Under the pieces are notes generated by a model, which was not told the DNA's origin, did no database searches, and saw only the letters and a list, made by a program, of their open reading frames with translations. From the NCBI RefSeq assembly GCF_003046295.1, contig NZ_PZZN01000001.1:1074812-1138811 (forward strand): a stretch of 64,000 nucleotides of DNA, given 5' to 3'. Both the position numbers and the translations under genes were made by a program. The stretch's first letter is position 1; each line of letters opens with the position of its first letter. This document shows, piece by piece, positions 18,382-27,242 of the stretch. The DNA is from Sphingomonas aerolata. GTDB lineage: Bacteria > Pseudomonadota > Alphaproteobacteria > Sphingomonadales > Sphingomonadaceae.

Positions 18382-18810
18382 ATGACCCGCCCCGGCTTCG
18401 CCTTCTCCACCACCCTGCGCGTCCGCTACGCCGAGATCGACGGGCAGAAGATCGTCTTCAACTCGCGCTATCTCGAATATGCCGATGTCGCGATCACCGA
18501 CTTCTGGGACTGGAGCGGGATCGCCGCCGCGGTGCCCGGCTGGGACGACACCGAATTCAACGTCCGCCGCACGGAGATCGACTATCTCGCGCCCTTCCGC
18601 CTCGGCGACACGATCGCGGCGCATGTCCGGATCGAGCGGGTCGGCACGTCGAGCCTCACCAAGCGGATCGAGCTGACGCATGCCGATACCGGCGCGCTCC
18701 ACACCGTGATCATGATGGTCAGCGTCCATGTCGATCTCGCGACCGGCCGCCCCGCACCCCTGCCGCCCGCGATCCGCGACCATATCGCGCGGCTCGCCAC
18801 CCCCGCCTGA
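18382..18810 (+). CDS. Acyl-CoA thioesterase, 4HBT (YbgC-like) family
   Basis: 142-residue single hot-dog domain. The active-site segment is LRVRYAEIDGQKIVFNSRYL (D in YAEIDG and the following N), then FNVRRTEIDYLAPFRLGDTI and a final beta-rich VIMMVSVHVDLATGRPAPLP. Such enzymes hydrolyse acyl-CoA or acyl-ACP thioesters; the acyl group is not deducible. The ATG at 18382 opens the domain; an in-frame upstream extension would be repeat-derived DNA. Confidence 0.85.
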   Translation: MTRPGFAFSTTLRVRYAEIDGQKIVFNSRYLEYADVAITDFWDWSGIAAAVPGWDDTEFNVRRTEIDYLAPFRLGDTIAAHVRIERVGTSSLTKRIELTHADTGALHTVIMMVSVHVDLATGRPAPLPPAIRDHIARLATPA

Positions 18811-18814
18811 CCGC

Positions 18815-19321
18815 TCAGTCCTGCGCGCCGATCTCCCCCGGCAGCGCCCAGATCAGCTCGCCCCGGCCCAGCACGCGGCCGTCATGCGCGCGCACCGCGA
18901 CCTGTTCGATCGGCTGCCGGTCGCGCGCGTCGACCAGGATCGGGAAGGCCGGAATCCGCGTCTCCCACCGCTCGCCCCATTGCCGCAGCGCGATCATCGT
19001 CGGCAGCAGCACAAAGCCCTTCTCGGTCAGGCCATAGGCGATCTTGCGGCGATCCTCGGGCAAGGGCCGCCGCGCGAGGATCCCGTGCTCGACCAGCCGC
19101 GCGAGCCGGTTCGCCAGGATGTTGCGCGCGATGCCGAGCTCGGCCTGGAATTCCTCGAAATGATGCAGCCCGTTGAACGCCGCGCGCAGGATCAGGAACG
19201 ACCAGCGCTCCCCCATCGCCTCGAGCGCCGCCGGCAGGCTGCATTCCCGCAGCGGCTCGCGCAAAATCCCCCGCGAAATTCCCCGCGAAATTCCCCGCGA
19301 AATTCCCCCCGAAATCCCCAT
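18815..19321 (-). CDS. HxlR family transcriptional regulator
   Basis: 168 residues. The winged-helix core is CSLPAALEAMGERWSFLILR, NGLHHFEEFQAELGIARNIL, ANRLARLVEHGILARRPLPE and KIAYGLTEKGFVLLPTMIAL, which is the classic HxlR pattern including the N-terminal cysteine. Ahead of it sits an unusual N-terminus MGISGGISRGISRGISRGIL encoded by a 12-base tandem repeat. Members often answer to thiol or carbonyl stress, but the target is unknown. It is divergent from rel, 131 bases away, and converges 4 bases from the thioesterase stop. Confidence 0.87.
   Translation of the reverse strand: MGISGGISRGISRGISRGILREPLRECSLPAALEAMGERWSFLILRAAFNGLHHFEEFQAELGIARNILANRLARLVEHGILARRPLPEDRRKIAYGLTEKGFVLLPTMIALRQWGERWETRIPAFPILVDARDRQPIEQVAVRAHDGRVLGRGELIWALPGEIGAQD
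19259..19318 (-). repeat. 12-base tandem repeat inside hxlR-type gene
   Basis: Three perfect copies of CCGCGAAATTCC (plus-strand reading, 19271-19306) are flanked by degenerate copies on both sides. They encode Arg-Gly-Ile-Ser repeats at the extreme N-terminus. Confidence 0.85.
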
Positions 19322-19416
19322 CGTCCCGGCTCCCCCCGACCCCGGTCTAGCCTATAGCATTCCGCCGCGCGATGCGCTCATCGAGTGCGTCTATCACGGT
19401 GACCGGACGCTTTTGG

Positions 19417-19427
19417 TTGCAAAGCAA
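19417..19427. promoter_or_regulatory. TTGC-N3-GCAA mirror motif upstream of rel
   Basis: TTGCAAAGCAA lies 25 bases before the rel start, in the hxlR-rel divergent gap. It has the same spacing as the motif over the phasin -10 box. Its function as an operator is inferred only. Confidence 0.35.
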
Positions 19428-19452
19428 CACGCTGCGGCCCCATCTATGTCGG

Positions 19453-21573
19453 GTGTTGCGCCAATATGAACTCGTCGATCGAGTCCTCGATTACGATCCC
19501 GATGCCGACGAGGCCCTGCTGAACCGCGCCTATGTGTTTTCGATGCAGGCGCACGGGTCGCAGAAGCGTGCGAGCGGCGATCCCTATTTCAGCCATCCGA
19601 TCGAGGTGGCGGGCATCCTCACCGACCTGCATCTCGATGACGAGACGATCGCCACCGCGATCCTCCACGACACGATCGAGGATACCGTCGCCACGCCCGA
19701 GGAGATCACGCGCCTGTTCGGCCCGTCGGTCGCGCGGCTGGTCGACGGCGTCACCAAGCTCAGCAAGATCGAGGCGCAGACCGAGAACGAGCGCGCCGCC
19801 GAGAACCTGCGCAAGTTCCTGCTCGCCATGTCCGACGACATCCGCGTGCTGCTGGTGAAGCTCGCCGACCGGCTGCACAACATGCGCACGCTGCATCACA
19901 TCGCCAAGCCCGAGAAGCGCCGTCGCATCGCCAAGGAGACGATGGACATCTACGCGCCGCTCGCCGAGCGGATCGGCATGTACGAGTTCATGCGCGAGAT
20001 GCAGACGCTCGCCTTCGAACAGATCGAACCCGAGGCCTCCGAATCGATCAACCGCCGGCTGGAGCAGCTGAAGGACGGCGACGGCAACCGCATCGCCAAG
20101 ATCGCCTCGGGCCTCAAACTCGTGCTGTCGCGCGCCGGCATCGAGGCGGAGGTCGCGGGGCGCGAGAAGCATCCCTATTCGATCTTCCGCAAGATGTCCG
20201 AACGGCACATCAATTTCGAACAATTGTCCGACGTGATGGCGTTCCGCGCGATCGTCCCGACCGAGGCGGACTGCTACGCCGCGCTCGGCATCATCCACCA
20301 GCGCTGGCCGATGGTGCCTGGCCGGTTCAAGGATTACATCTCGACGCCCAAGCGCAACGGCTATCGCTCGCTCCACACCAGCGTGATCCATGCCGACAAT
20401 GCACGTATCGAGATCCAGATCCGGACCGAGGCGATGCACGCCCAGGCCGAATTCGGCCTCGCCGCGCACTGGGCGTACAAGCAGAAGAGCGGCGGCCAGA
20501 CGATCGGCGGCGGCGAGCATCAGGTCAGCTGGATCCGCGACCTGGTCGAGATCCTCGACACCGCCGAAAGCCCCGAGGAGCTGCTCGAACACACGCGGAT
20601 GGCGATGTACGCCGACCGCATCTTCGCCTTCACCCCCAAGGGCGAGCTGATCCAGCTGCCCAAGGGCGCGACGCCGATCGACTTCGCCTATGCGGTCCAC
20701 ACCGATCTCGGCGACCAGGCGGTCGGCGCGAAGATCGACGGCCGCGTCGTGCCGCTCTCGACCGTGATCGAAAACGGCAACCAGGTGCAGATCCTGCGCT
20801 CGAAGGGCCAGTCGCCGCAACCGCACTGGCTCAACGTCGCGACCACCGGCAAGGCGCTCGCCGCGATCCGCCGCCATCTGCGCCACAAGGAGCGCGTCGA
20901 GCAGGAGGCGCTCGGCCGCACGCTGTTCGACGACATCGCCTCGCGCCTCCCAGCCCCGATCGGCCCCGACGCGACCGAGCCCGCGCTCAAGCGGCTCAAA
21001 TTCGCCGACGAGGGCGCGCTGATGGTCGCGATCGCGCGCCGCACCGTGTCCGACGAACAGGTAATGGAGGCGCTGATGCCCGGCTCGACCGGCGCCGATC
21101 TCGGCCATGCGGTCGCCCCGCAGTCGAGCGCGATCTCGATCAAGGGGCTGACGCCGGGCGTCGCCTATGACCTCGCCACCTGCTGCCACCCGGTGCCGGG
21201 CGACCGCATCGTCGGGCTGCGCCGCCCCGATGCGGGGATCGAGGTCCATGCGATCGACTGCCGCGTGCTCGCCGAACTCGCTGAGCGGACCGAGAACGAG
21301 ACCGACTGGGTCGACGTCGCCTGGGGCGAAAAGACCGAAGGCGCGGTCGCGCGCATCTCGGTGATGGTCAAGAACGAGCCCGGCTCGCTCGGCGTGGTCG
21401 CGTCGATCATCGGCACGCACATGGCCAACATCATCAACCTCCGCCTCGACACGCGCGACACCAGCTTCCACACCAACGAGATCGACGTCGAGGTCCACGA
21501 CATCCAGCAACTCATGCGCCTCATGGCCGGCCTCCGCGCCGCCGACGCCGTCAACACCGTCGAACGCGTGTAG
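19453..21573 (+). CDS. rel: Bifunctional (p)ppGpp synthetase/hydrolase (RSH)
   Basis: 706-residue stringent-response enzyme. Hydrolase HD domain at about residues 25-180: FSHPIEVAGILTDLHLDDET, ILHDTIEDT and KLADRLHNMRTLHH, all metal ligands present. Synthetase domain at about 230-350: HPYSIFRKM, DVMAFRAIV and STPKRNGYRSLHTSVIH. TGS domain FTPKGELIQLPKGATPIDFA, then a zinc-finger-like region with CCHPVPGDRIVGLRR and a C-terminal ACT domain. Both halves look active. GTG 19453 is preferred since it gives MLRQYELVDRV, the typical start of sphingomonad relatives; an ATG at 19372 would add 27 unrelated residues. Confidence 0.95.
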   Translation: MLRQYELVDRVLDYDPDADEALLNRAYVFSMQAHGSQKRASGDPYFSHPIEVAGILTDLHLDDETIATAILHDTIEDTVATPEEITRLFGPSVARLVDGVTKLSKIEAQTENERAAENLRKFLLAMSDDIRVLLVKLADRLHNMRTLHHIAKPEKRRRIAKETMDIYAPLAERIGMYEFMREMQTLAFEQIEPEASESINRRLEQLKDGDGNRIAKIASGLKLVLSRAGIEAEVAGREKHPYSIFRKMSERHINFEQLSDVMAFRAIVPTEADCYAALGIIHQRWPMVPGRFKDYISTPKRNGYRSLHTSVIHADNARIEIQIRTEAMHAQAEFGLAAHWAYKQKSGGQTIGGGEHQVSWIRDLVEILDTAESPEELLEHTRMAMYADRIFAFTPKGELIQLPKGATPIDFAYAVHTDLGDQAVGAKIDGRVVPLSTVIENGNQVQILRSKGQSPQPHWLNVATTGKALAAIRRHLRHKERVEQEALGRTLFDDIASRLPAPIGPDATEPALKRLKFADEGALMVAIARRTVSDEQVMEALMPGSTGADLGHAVAPQSSAISIKGLTPGVAYDLATCCHPVPGDRIVGLRRPDAGIEVHAIDCRVLAELAERTENETDWVDVAWGEKTEGAVARISVMVKNEPGSLGVVASIIGTHMANIINLRLDTRDTSFHTNEIDVEVHDIQQLMRLMAGLRAADAVNTVERV

Positions 21574-21678
21574 GGGAAAGCGGCCCGCCCCCCGCGCCGT
21601 CCGCCGTCCTCCCCGTCCCGCCATCCCCCCTTTCCGTCATCCCCCGTTCCGTCGTCCCCCGCCCCATCCTCCCCCTTT

Positions 21679-21882
21679 CCGTCATCCCGACGAAAGTCGG
21701 GACCCAGAGCCCAGCAACACCACCGCCCGCGGCTCTGGGTCCCGGGTCAAGCCCGGGATGACGGAAGGGAGCCCACACCCCCTCCCCGTCATCCCCGCGC
21801 AGGCGGGGATCCAGACTGGCGAACGCCCGCGATCCGGCAGCACCCGCATAGGCTATGGATCCCCGCCTCCGCGGGAATGACG
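21679..21882. repeat. Family A pair followed by family B pair
   Basis: The A pair at 21679-21764 has a right arm of the GGGTCAAGCCCGGGATGACG type, and a B pair follows at 21785-21882. The order matches 18109-18318. The 409-bp gap otherwise holds only C-rich low-complexity DNA. Confidence 0.85.
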
Positions 21883-21982
21883 ACGCGGCAGGACACGCCC
21901 CGCACCCCCCACACGCCCCCCCCCCGCTTGCCCCGCACAATTCCCCGGCTACTATCCCCCCAACACCCCGGGGGACCATCAC

Positions 21983-23794
21983 ATGAACCGTCGCGCCTTC
22001 CTCTCGTCCGCGAGCATGCTCGCCACGCTCGCCCTCGTCCCCCGCGCCGCCCTCGCCGCCGGCGCCACCCCCGGCGACGCGAAGCTCGACGCGCTCCTCA
22101 CCTCGATCTTCGACGCGAACCTCAAATACGCCCCCGAATTCGCCACCCAGCTCGGGCTCGACAAGGGCGCCAACGCCGCGCTGAAAAGCCGGCTCGGCGA
22201 TTACACCCCCGGCGCGGTCAGGGCGAACCTCGCGCGCACCACCCGCACGATCGCGCAGATCGAGGCCGTGCCCCCCGCCACCCTCTCCGACGCCGGCCGC
22301 CTCAACCGCGAGGTCGTGCTCTATTCGCAAAACCAGCAGCGGACCGCCGCCGAAAAATTCGGGCTCGGCTCCCCCACCAACCCCTATGTCATCAGCCAGC
22401 AGGACGGCGCCTATTTCGACGTCCCCGACTTCCTCGACAGCGCGCACGTCATCACGACCGCCGCGGACGCCGACGCCTATTGCGCGCGCCTCGACGCGTT
22501 CGCGACCGCGCTCGACGGCGACACCGCGACGCAGGCCGAGCGCGCGAAACGCGGCCTCGTCGCCCCCGGTTTCTCGCTCGACCTCGCGCTCGGCCAGATG
22601 GCGGCGCTGCGCGCCCCCGCGCCCGCGCAGAGCGGCCTCGTCACCTCGGTCGCGACGCGCACCAGGGCCGCGGGGCTGACCGGCGACTGGGACCGCCGCG
22701 CCACCGCGCTCGTGACAGACAAGGTCTATCCCGCGCTCGACCGTCAGATCGCGCTGGTCAAGCAGCTCCGGACCACGGCCCGCGCCGAGGCCGGGCTCTG
22801 GGCGGTCCCCGGCGGCGACGCGATCTACGCCGCCGCGCTCGCCCAGGCGACCACCACCAACTTCACCCCCGACGAGGTCCACAAGCTCGGCCTCGACCAG
22901 GTCGCGCAGATCGGCGCCGAACTCGACACCATCCTCAAGGCGCAAGGCCTGACCAAGGGCAGCATCGGCGCACGCCTCGCCGCCTTCAACGCCACCCCGG
23001 CACAGCTCTATCCCGACACGCCCGCCGGCCGCACCGACCTCATCGCCGGGCTCAACACCGGGCTCGCCGCGATGCAGGCCAAGCTCCCCCAGGCGTTCAT
23101 AAACCCGCCGTCCGCCCCGCTCCAGATCCGCGCGGTCCCGACCGATATCCAGGACGGCGCCTCGAACGGCTATTACCGGCTCGCCGCGCTCGACGGCTCG
23201 CGCCCCGCCATCTACTTCATCAACCTGAAAAGCGTCGCCGACTGGCCCAAATACACGCTCCCCTCGCTCACCTATCACGAGGGCGTGCCGGGGCATCATC
23301 TCCAGCTCAGCCTCGTCGCCGGGCTCGACACGCCGCTGCTGCGCAAATTCTCGTTCTTCGGCGCCTATGTCGAGGGCTGGGCGCTCTATGCCGAACAGCT
23401 CGCCGACGAGCTCGGCGGCTATGCCGGCGGGATCGAACGCGCCGGCTATCTCCAGTCCTTCCTCTTCCGCGCGGCGCGCCTCGTCGCCGACACCGGCCTC
23501 CACACCAAGCGCTGGACGCGCGAACAGGCTACCGACTATTTCGTCGACACCGTCGGCTTCGCCCGCCCCCGCTCGCAGCGCGAGATCGAGCGCTACTGCA
23601 CATTGCCCGGCCAGGCCTGCAGCTACAAGCTCGGCCACATCAGCTGGCTCCGCGCCCGCGACACCGCGAAGAAGATTTTGGGCGACAAATTCGACGTGAA
23701 GCAGTTCCACGAAGTCCTGCGCGACGGCGCCGTCCCCCTCACGATCCTCGAACGCCTCGTCGAAGCCCGCGCGACCGCGCTGGCCAAGGCCTGA
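21983..23794 (+). CDS. DUF885 family exported metallopeptidase-like protein
   Basis: 603 residues. The start MNRRAFLSSASMLATLALVP ending ...AALAAG is a Tat-type signal peptide, so it acts in the periplasm. The zinc-binding signature is LTYHEGVPGHHLQLSL (residues about 429-444), an HExxH-like HEGVPGHH with a downstream EGWALYAEQLADELGG supplying a third ligand. DUF885 proteins are presumed peptidases of uncertain substrate. The gene stands alone between repeat-rich DNA and the GT2 gene 62 bases on. Confidence 0.87.
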   Translation: MNRRAFLSSASMLATLALVPRAALAAGATPGDAKLDALLTSIFDANLKYAPEFATQLGLDKGANAALKSRLGDYTPGAVRANLARTTRTIAQIEAVPPATLSDAGRLNREVVLYSQNQQRTAAEKFGLGSPTNPYVISQQDGAYFDVPDFLDSAHVITTAADADAYCARLDAFATALDGDTATQAERAKRGLVAPGFSLDLALGQMAALRAPAPAQSGLVTSVATRTRAAGLTGDWDRRATALVTDKVYPALDRQIALVKQLRTTARAEAGLWAVPGGDAIYAAALAQATTTNFTPDEVHKLGLDQVAQIGAELDTILKAQGLTKGSIGARLAAFNATPAQLYPDTPAGRTDLIAGLNTGLAAMQAKLPQAFINPPSAPLQIRAVPTDIQDGASNGYYRLAALDGSRPAIYFINLKSVADWPKYTLPSLTYHEGVPGHHLQLSLVAGLDTPLLRKFSFFGAYVEGWALYAEQLADELGGYAGGIERAGYLQSFLFRAARLVADTGLHTKRWTREQATDYFVDTVGFARPRSQREIERYCTLPGQACSYKLGHISWLRARDTAKKILGDKFDVKQFHEVLRDGAVPLTILERLVEARATALAKA

Positions 23795-23856
23795 CGCATA
23801 ATCCTCCCCCAAGAACAAACGATGACGCCGCGCGCGGGGGCGGCTAGAGAGCGGGG

Positions 23857-24849
23857 ATGCACCGTCCCGCGCTCTCCGTCGTCGTCCCCTGCTACAACGA
23901 GGCCGCCTGCCTCGACCTCCTCCACGCGCGCATATCGGGCGCGGCGCAGAGCGCGGTCGGCGAGGATTACGAGATCGTCCTCATCAACGACGGCTCGCGC
24001 GACGACAGCTGGTCGGTGATGCAGCGTCTCGCCGCCGCCGATCCGCGGCTCGTCGCGATCAACCTGTCGCGCAACCACGGGCATCAGCTCGCGCTCACCG
24101 CCGGGCTCGACCTGTGCGCGGGCGAACAGATCCTGATCATCGACGCCGATCTCCAGGATCCCCCCGAGCTCCTCCCCCAGATGCGCGCCGCGATGGCCGA
24201 GCAGCAGGCCGACGTCGTCTACGCGGTCCGCCGCCAGCGCGCGGGCGAGACCGTGTTCAAGAAAGCCACCGCCGCCGCCTTCTACCGGCTGCTGACCAAG
24301 ATGACCGACACGCCGATCCCGGTCGACACCGGCGATTTCCGGCTGATGAGCCGGCGCGCATTGGACGCGTTCCTGTCGCTCCCCGAACAGGCGCGCTTCA
24401 TCCGCGGCATGGTCGCCTGGATCGGCTTCCGCCAGATCCCCTTCGCCTATGACCGCGCCGAGCGGCATGCGGGCGAGACCAACTATCCGCTCGCCAAGAT
24501 GATGCGCCTCGCCTTCGACGCGGTCACCGGCTTCTCGACCGCCCCGTTGCGCTTCGCCAGCCACGCCGGCCTCGCGCTCACCGGCGTCTCGCTGCTGCTG
24601 TTCGTCTACATCGCGATCGGCTGGCTCTCGGGCAGCGCGGTGCAGGGCTGGACCTCGACGATGCTGGTGACGGTGTTTTTGGGCGCAGTGCAGATGTTCG
24701 TGCTCGGCATGATCGGCGAATATCTCGGCCGGCTGTACGTCGAATCCAAACGCCGCCCCCTCTACATCGTCGCCGACATCGCCGGCCCGATCCAGGGCAA
24801 GGCCACGCTGGGCTTCCGCGCCGAACCGACCGAAACCCCCGTTACTTAA
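23857..24849 (+). CDS. Glycosyltransferase family 2, polyprenyl-phosphate sugar type
   Basis: 330 residues: cytosolic GT-A domain (LSVVVPCYNEAACLDLLHAR, LINDGSRDDSW, NLSRNHGHQLALTAGL, IIDADLQDPPELLPQM with the DxD-like DAD) followed by two membrane helices (SHAGLALTGVSLLLFVYIAI and a helix through VFLGAVQMFVLGMIGEYLGR) and a short tail. This is the layout of GtrB/ArnC-like enzymes that load a sugar onto undecaprenyl phosphate. A gtrA gene lies 2 kb away on the other strand, which supports a role in lipid-linked sugar supply. The sugar is unknown. Confidence 0.9.
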   Translation: MHRPALSVVVPCYNEAACLDLLHARISGAAQSAVGEDYEIVLINDGSRDDSWSVMQRLAAADPRLVAINLSRNHGHQLALTAGLDLCAGEQILIIDADLQDPPELLPQMRAAMAEQQADVVYAVRRQRAGETVFKKATAAAFYRLLTKMTDTPIPVDTGDFRLMSRRALDAFLSLPEQARFIRGMVAWIGFRQIPFAYDRAERHAGETNYPLAKMMRLAFDAVTGFSTAPLRFASHAGLALTGVSLLLFVYIAIGWLSGSAVQGWTSTMLVTVFLGAVQMFVLGMIGEYLGRLYVESKRRPLYIVADIAGPIQGKATLGFRAEPTETPVT

Positions 24850-24854
24850 AAAAG

Positions 24855-24875
24855 CCCCTCCCTTCAGGGGAGGGG
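24855..24875. terminator. Hairpin after the GT2 gene
   Basis: Stem CCCCTCCC/GGGAGGGG with a 5-base loop, 6 bases after the stop codon. The A-run on its left would make a T-run on the minus strand, so termination in that direction is the better reading. It also resembles family D repeats. Confidence 0.5.
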
Positions 24876-24920
24876 TTGGGGTGGGGCCCCACCCCGCAAG
24901 CACCGGCTCGCAAAGTCCCC

Positions 24921-25625
24921 GTTCGTGCTGAGCGAAGTCGAAGCACCCCCCGGCACGCACCCTACACCTGAGCCCCCACCCCGACGAAGGCCGGGGCCCA
25001 GGTGGGAAAGCCAGAGTAACGAAGCGCAACGCCCGTCAGCACCGTCCCCCAACTGGACCCCGGCCTACGCCGGGGAGGAATTGGCGAGACGTCACGGGCG
25101 AACCACACCCAACCGCAGCACCGCCCCCACCCCCCGTTCGTGCTGAGCGAAGTCGAAGCACCCCCCGGCACTCACCCTAAAACTTGAGCCCCCACCCCGG
25201 CGAAGGCCGGGGCCCAGCTGGGAAAGCCAGAGTAACGAAGCGCAACGCCCGTCAGCACCGTCTCCCAACTCGACCCCGGCCTCCGCCGGGGAGGAATTGG
25301 CGAGACGTCACGGGCGAACCACACCCAACCGCAGCACCGCCCCCACCCCCGTTCGTGCTGAGCGAAGTCGAAGCACCGCCCGGCACGCACCCTTCACCTG
25401 AGCCCCCTCCCCGGCGAAGGCCGGGGCCCAGATGGGAAAGCCAGAGTAACCAAGCGCAACGCCCGTCAGCACCGTCCCCCAACTGGACCCCGGCCTCCGC
25501 CGGGGAGGAATTGGAGAGACGTCACGTGCGAACCAAACCCAACCGCAGCACCACCCCCCCGTTCGTGCTGAGCGAAGTCGAAGCACCGCCCCCACGGCAC
25601 CCACCCTTCGACTGCGCTCAGGGCA
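24921..25625. repeat. Composite tandem array, about 213 bp per unit, 3 full copies and a partial
   Basis: Units begin with GTTCGTGCTGAGCGAAGTCG at 24921, 25136, 25351 and 25561 (spacing 215, 215 and 210). Each unit holds a family E element, then a family C pair (arms GGCGAAGGCCGGGGCCCA and CAACT.GACCCCGGCCT-CGCCGGGGAGG) and then GAATTGG.GAGACGTCACG..CGAACCA. The last unit stops after the E element, followed by an inverted E half (CCTTCGACTGCGCTCAGGGC). It fills the 855-bp gap; I see no gene inside. Confidence 0.88.
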
Positions 25626-25704
25626 AACGAACATGGGCCGTCGCGCCTGGCCAGATTGCGGACAGAAGACGGTCGTGACATGTCTTCGCGCAGAGGAGAT
25701 TGGG

Positions 25705-25944
25705 ATGGCGACGGTAACGGCACGGTTGGCGAACAGGCTGCCCCCGCGGCTGCGTATGGCCATGACGCCATTTCTGTCGTTCGCGATCGGTTGGCTCGCC
25801 CTGACCGGCCTGATCGAGACCGTGCAGAACGGCGACTCTTTCGACCTGGTGAAGCTCGGCGCGCTGATCGTCGGGTGCGTCCTGGCGGCGTTCGTCCGTC
25901 CGATCCCGGACAGATATCGGCAATCACCGGACCAGCAAGAGTGA
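25705..25944 (+). CDS. Small two-helix membrane protein, unknown
   Basis: 79 residues that I do not recognise. It has a basic start (MATVTARLANRLPPRLRMAM) and two predicted membrane helices, TPFLSFAIGWLALTGLIETV and LVKLGALIVGCVLAAFVRPI, ending in a charged tail. GAGGAG (25693-25698) stands 6 bases before the ATG, which makes real translation likely. Composition and codon use differ a little from the C-rich neighbours. It converges on the methyltransferase gene 36 bases away, at the edge of the glycan-modification set. Confidence 0.65.
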   Translation: MATVTARLANRLPPRLRMAMTPFLSFAIGWLALTGLIETVQNGDSFDLVKLGALIVGCVLAAFVRPIPDRYRQSPDQQE

Positions 25945-25980
25945 TGAAGAGCGCAGACACAGTGTCGCGCTCCCCCTAGC

Positions 25981-26709
25981 CTACCCCGGCACCGCCAGCG
26001 TCACGATCGACACCCCCGGCGTCATCGGCACGCGCCCGACCAGATGCCGCTCCAGCCGGAAGATCCGCTCGAACAGCGCGTTCAGCGGCTTGGCGGGCGG
26101 GGAATCGTCGCTGTCGTCGCGGCCCGACAGCCGCCCCGCGATCCGCGCCGCCGCCGCCAGCGGAAACAGCAGCGAATTGAAATAGCCGAGCTTGTCGGGC
26201 TTCAGCCCCGCCGCCGCGATCGCCGTCTTCAGCGTCGCCTTCGAATAGCGCCGGTGGTGATGGTTGACCGTGTCGTGCGCGCTCCACAGCCACTGGTGGG
26301 CCGGGACCGCGATCAGGATCTTGCCCCCGGGCGCGAGGCACTGCGCCATCGCCTTCAGCGCCGCGACGTCGTCCGCGATATGCTCGACCACGTCGAGCAC
26401 CGCGATCAGGTCGTAATGCCCGCGCGGCACCCCCGGAAGCTCCGGCAAGGGCGCCGCCCCGACCGGCTTGCCGAGCCGTGCACTCGCGATCTCGCGCGCC
26501 GCCGGATCGATCTCGATCGCGTCGATCTCGCCGAACCCCGCCAGCATCGGCAAATTGTGCCCGGTCCCGCAGCCGATCTCGAGGATCTTCGCATTCGCCG
26601 GCAGGCCGCCATAGCGCGTCAGATAATCCGCCAGGATGTCGCGGCGCGCGCGGTACCACCAATGCGTGGAATCATGCGCGGCCATCCGGTCGTAAACGAT
26701 GCGGTCCAT
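25981..26709 (-). CDS. Class I SAM-dependent methyltransferase
   Basis: 242 residues. SAM-binding motif I is ILEIGCGTGHNLPMLAGFGE (about residues 43-62), acidic motif IDAIEIDPAAREIA, motif II DLIAVLDVVEHIADD and motif III LAPGGKILIAVPAHQWLWSA, then HDTVNHHHRRYSKATL, a pattern common in methyltransferases beside GT2/GtrA genes. It follows the gtrA-like gene by 16 bases on the same strand, so it is probably in the same operon and modifies a surface glycan or lipid carrier; the substrate is inference. ATG 26709 is the first ATG. Confidence 0.85.
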   Translation of the reverse strand: MDRIVYDRMAAHDSTHWWYRARRDILADYLTRYGGLPANAKILEIGCGTGHNLPMLAGFGEIDAIEIDPAAREIASARLGKPVGAAPLPELPGVPRGHYDLIAVLDVVEHIADDVAALKAMAQCLAPGGKILIAVPAHQWLWSAHDTVNHHHRRYSKATLKTAIAAAGLKPDKLGYFNSLLFPLAAAARIAGRLSGRDDSDDSPPAKPLNALFERIFRLERHLVGRVPMTPGVSIVTLAVPG

Positions 26710-26725
26710 CAGCAATCGGCCATAA

Positions 26726-27151
26726 TCAAGAGAATACCCAGAAGCGGTTGAGCACGAACGTCACGATCGCGGCAAGGAACACCGCAGGGACCAGCGGCAC
26801 CCAGGGATGCAGATGGAGGAACGCGGTCCCGACCCAGGTGATCAGCGCGTTGAGCGCGAGCCCCGTGCCCTGCACCAGCACGAACTTGACGTGCTTGGCC
26901 CCGCCCGGCTCGGCGGCATGCCCCTTGAAGCTCCACCGGCTGTGCAGGAAATAGCCCGCGGTCACCGCCACCGCAAAGGCGAACGGCACCGCCGCGACCG
27001 CCTGCTCGGGCGGAAACACGAATTTGGTGAGCGGCAGATAGACGAGCGAATAGATCACGCTCGACAGCCCGCCCGCAATCCCGAAGCGGAAGAGCTGGCC
27101 GAGCACGCCGCTCGCCCGCATCTGGTCCATCTGTCGCCTGATCGCCTGCAT
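26726..27151 (-). CDS. GtrA family membrane protein
   Basis: 141 residues with four hydrophobic helices: FRFGIAGGLSSVIYSLVYLP, PFAFAVAVTAGYFLHSRWSF, VLVQGTGLALNALITWVGTA and a last one ending VLNRFWVFS. The paired NRFWVF/HSRWSF ends are characteristic of GtrA. These proteins are thought to flip or help move polyprenyl-phosphate-linked sugars across the inner membrane and usually act with a GtrB-type GT2, which lies at 23.9-24.8 kb. Upstream lies the divergent GT-C-like gene, 91 bases away. Confidence 0.87.
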   Translation of the reverse strand: MQAIRRQMDQMRASGVLGQLFRFGIAGGLSSVIYSLVYLPLTKFVFPPEQAVAAVPFAFAVAVTAGYFLHSRWSFKGHAAEPGGAKHVKFVLVQGTGLALNALITWVGTAFLHLHPWVPLVPAVFLAAIVTFVLNRFWVFS

Positions 27152-27242
27152 GCCCGCCTTGTTCTTTACACGCGCGTCGATACAGCGGCGCTCAACGTCA
27201 CGCCCCGCGCATTAGTCCGCGCGCGGTCAGGAGGAAAGCGTT

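Noticed and set aside
19444..21624. 726-codon minus-strand frame opposite rel
   Set aside because: It is antisense to a certain gene and its composition is rich in Arg, Asp and Gly as expected for a shadow.
24921..25625. CRISPR array
   Set aside because: Units are about 213 bp with near-identical whole sequence and no unique spacers of 30-40 bp, and no cas genes are present.
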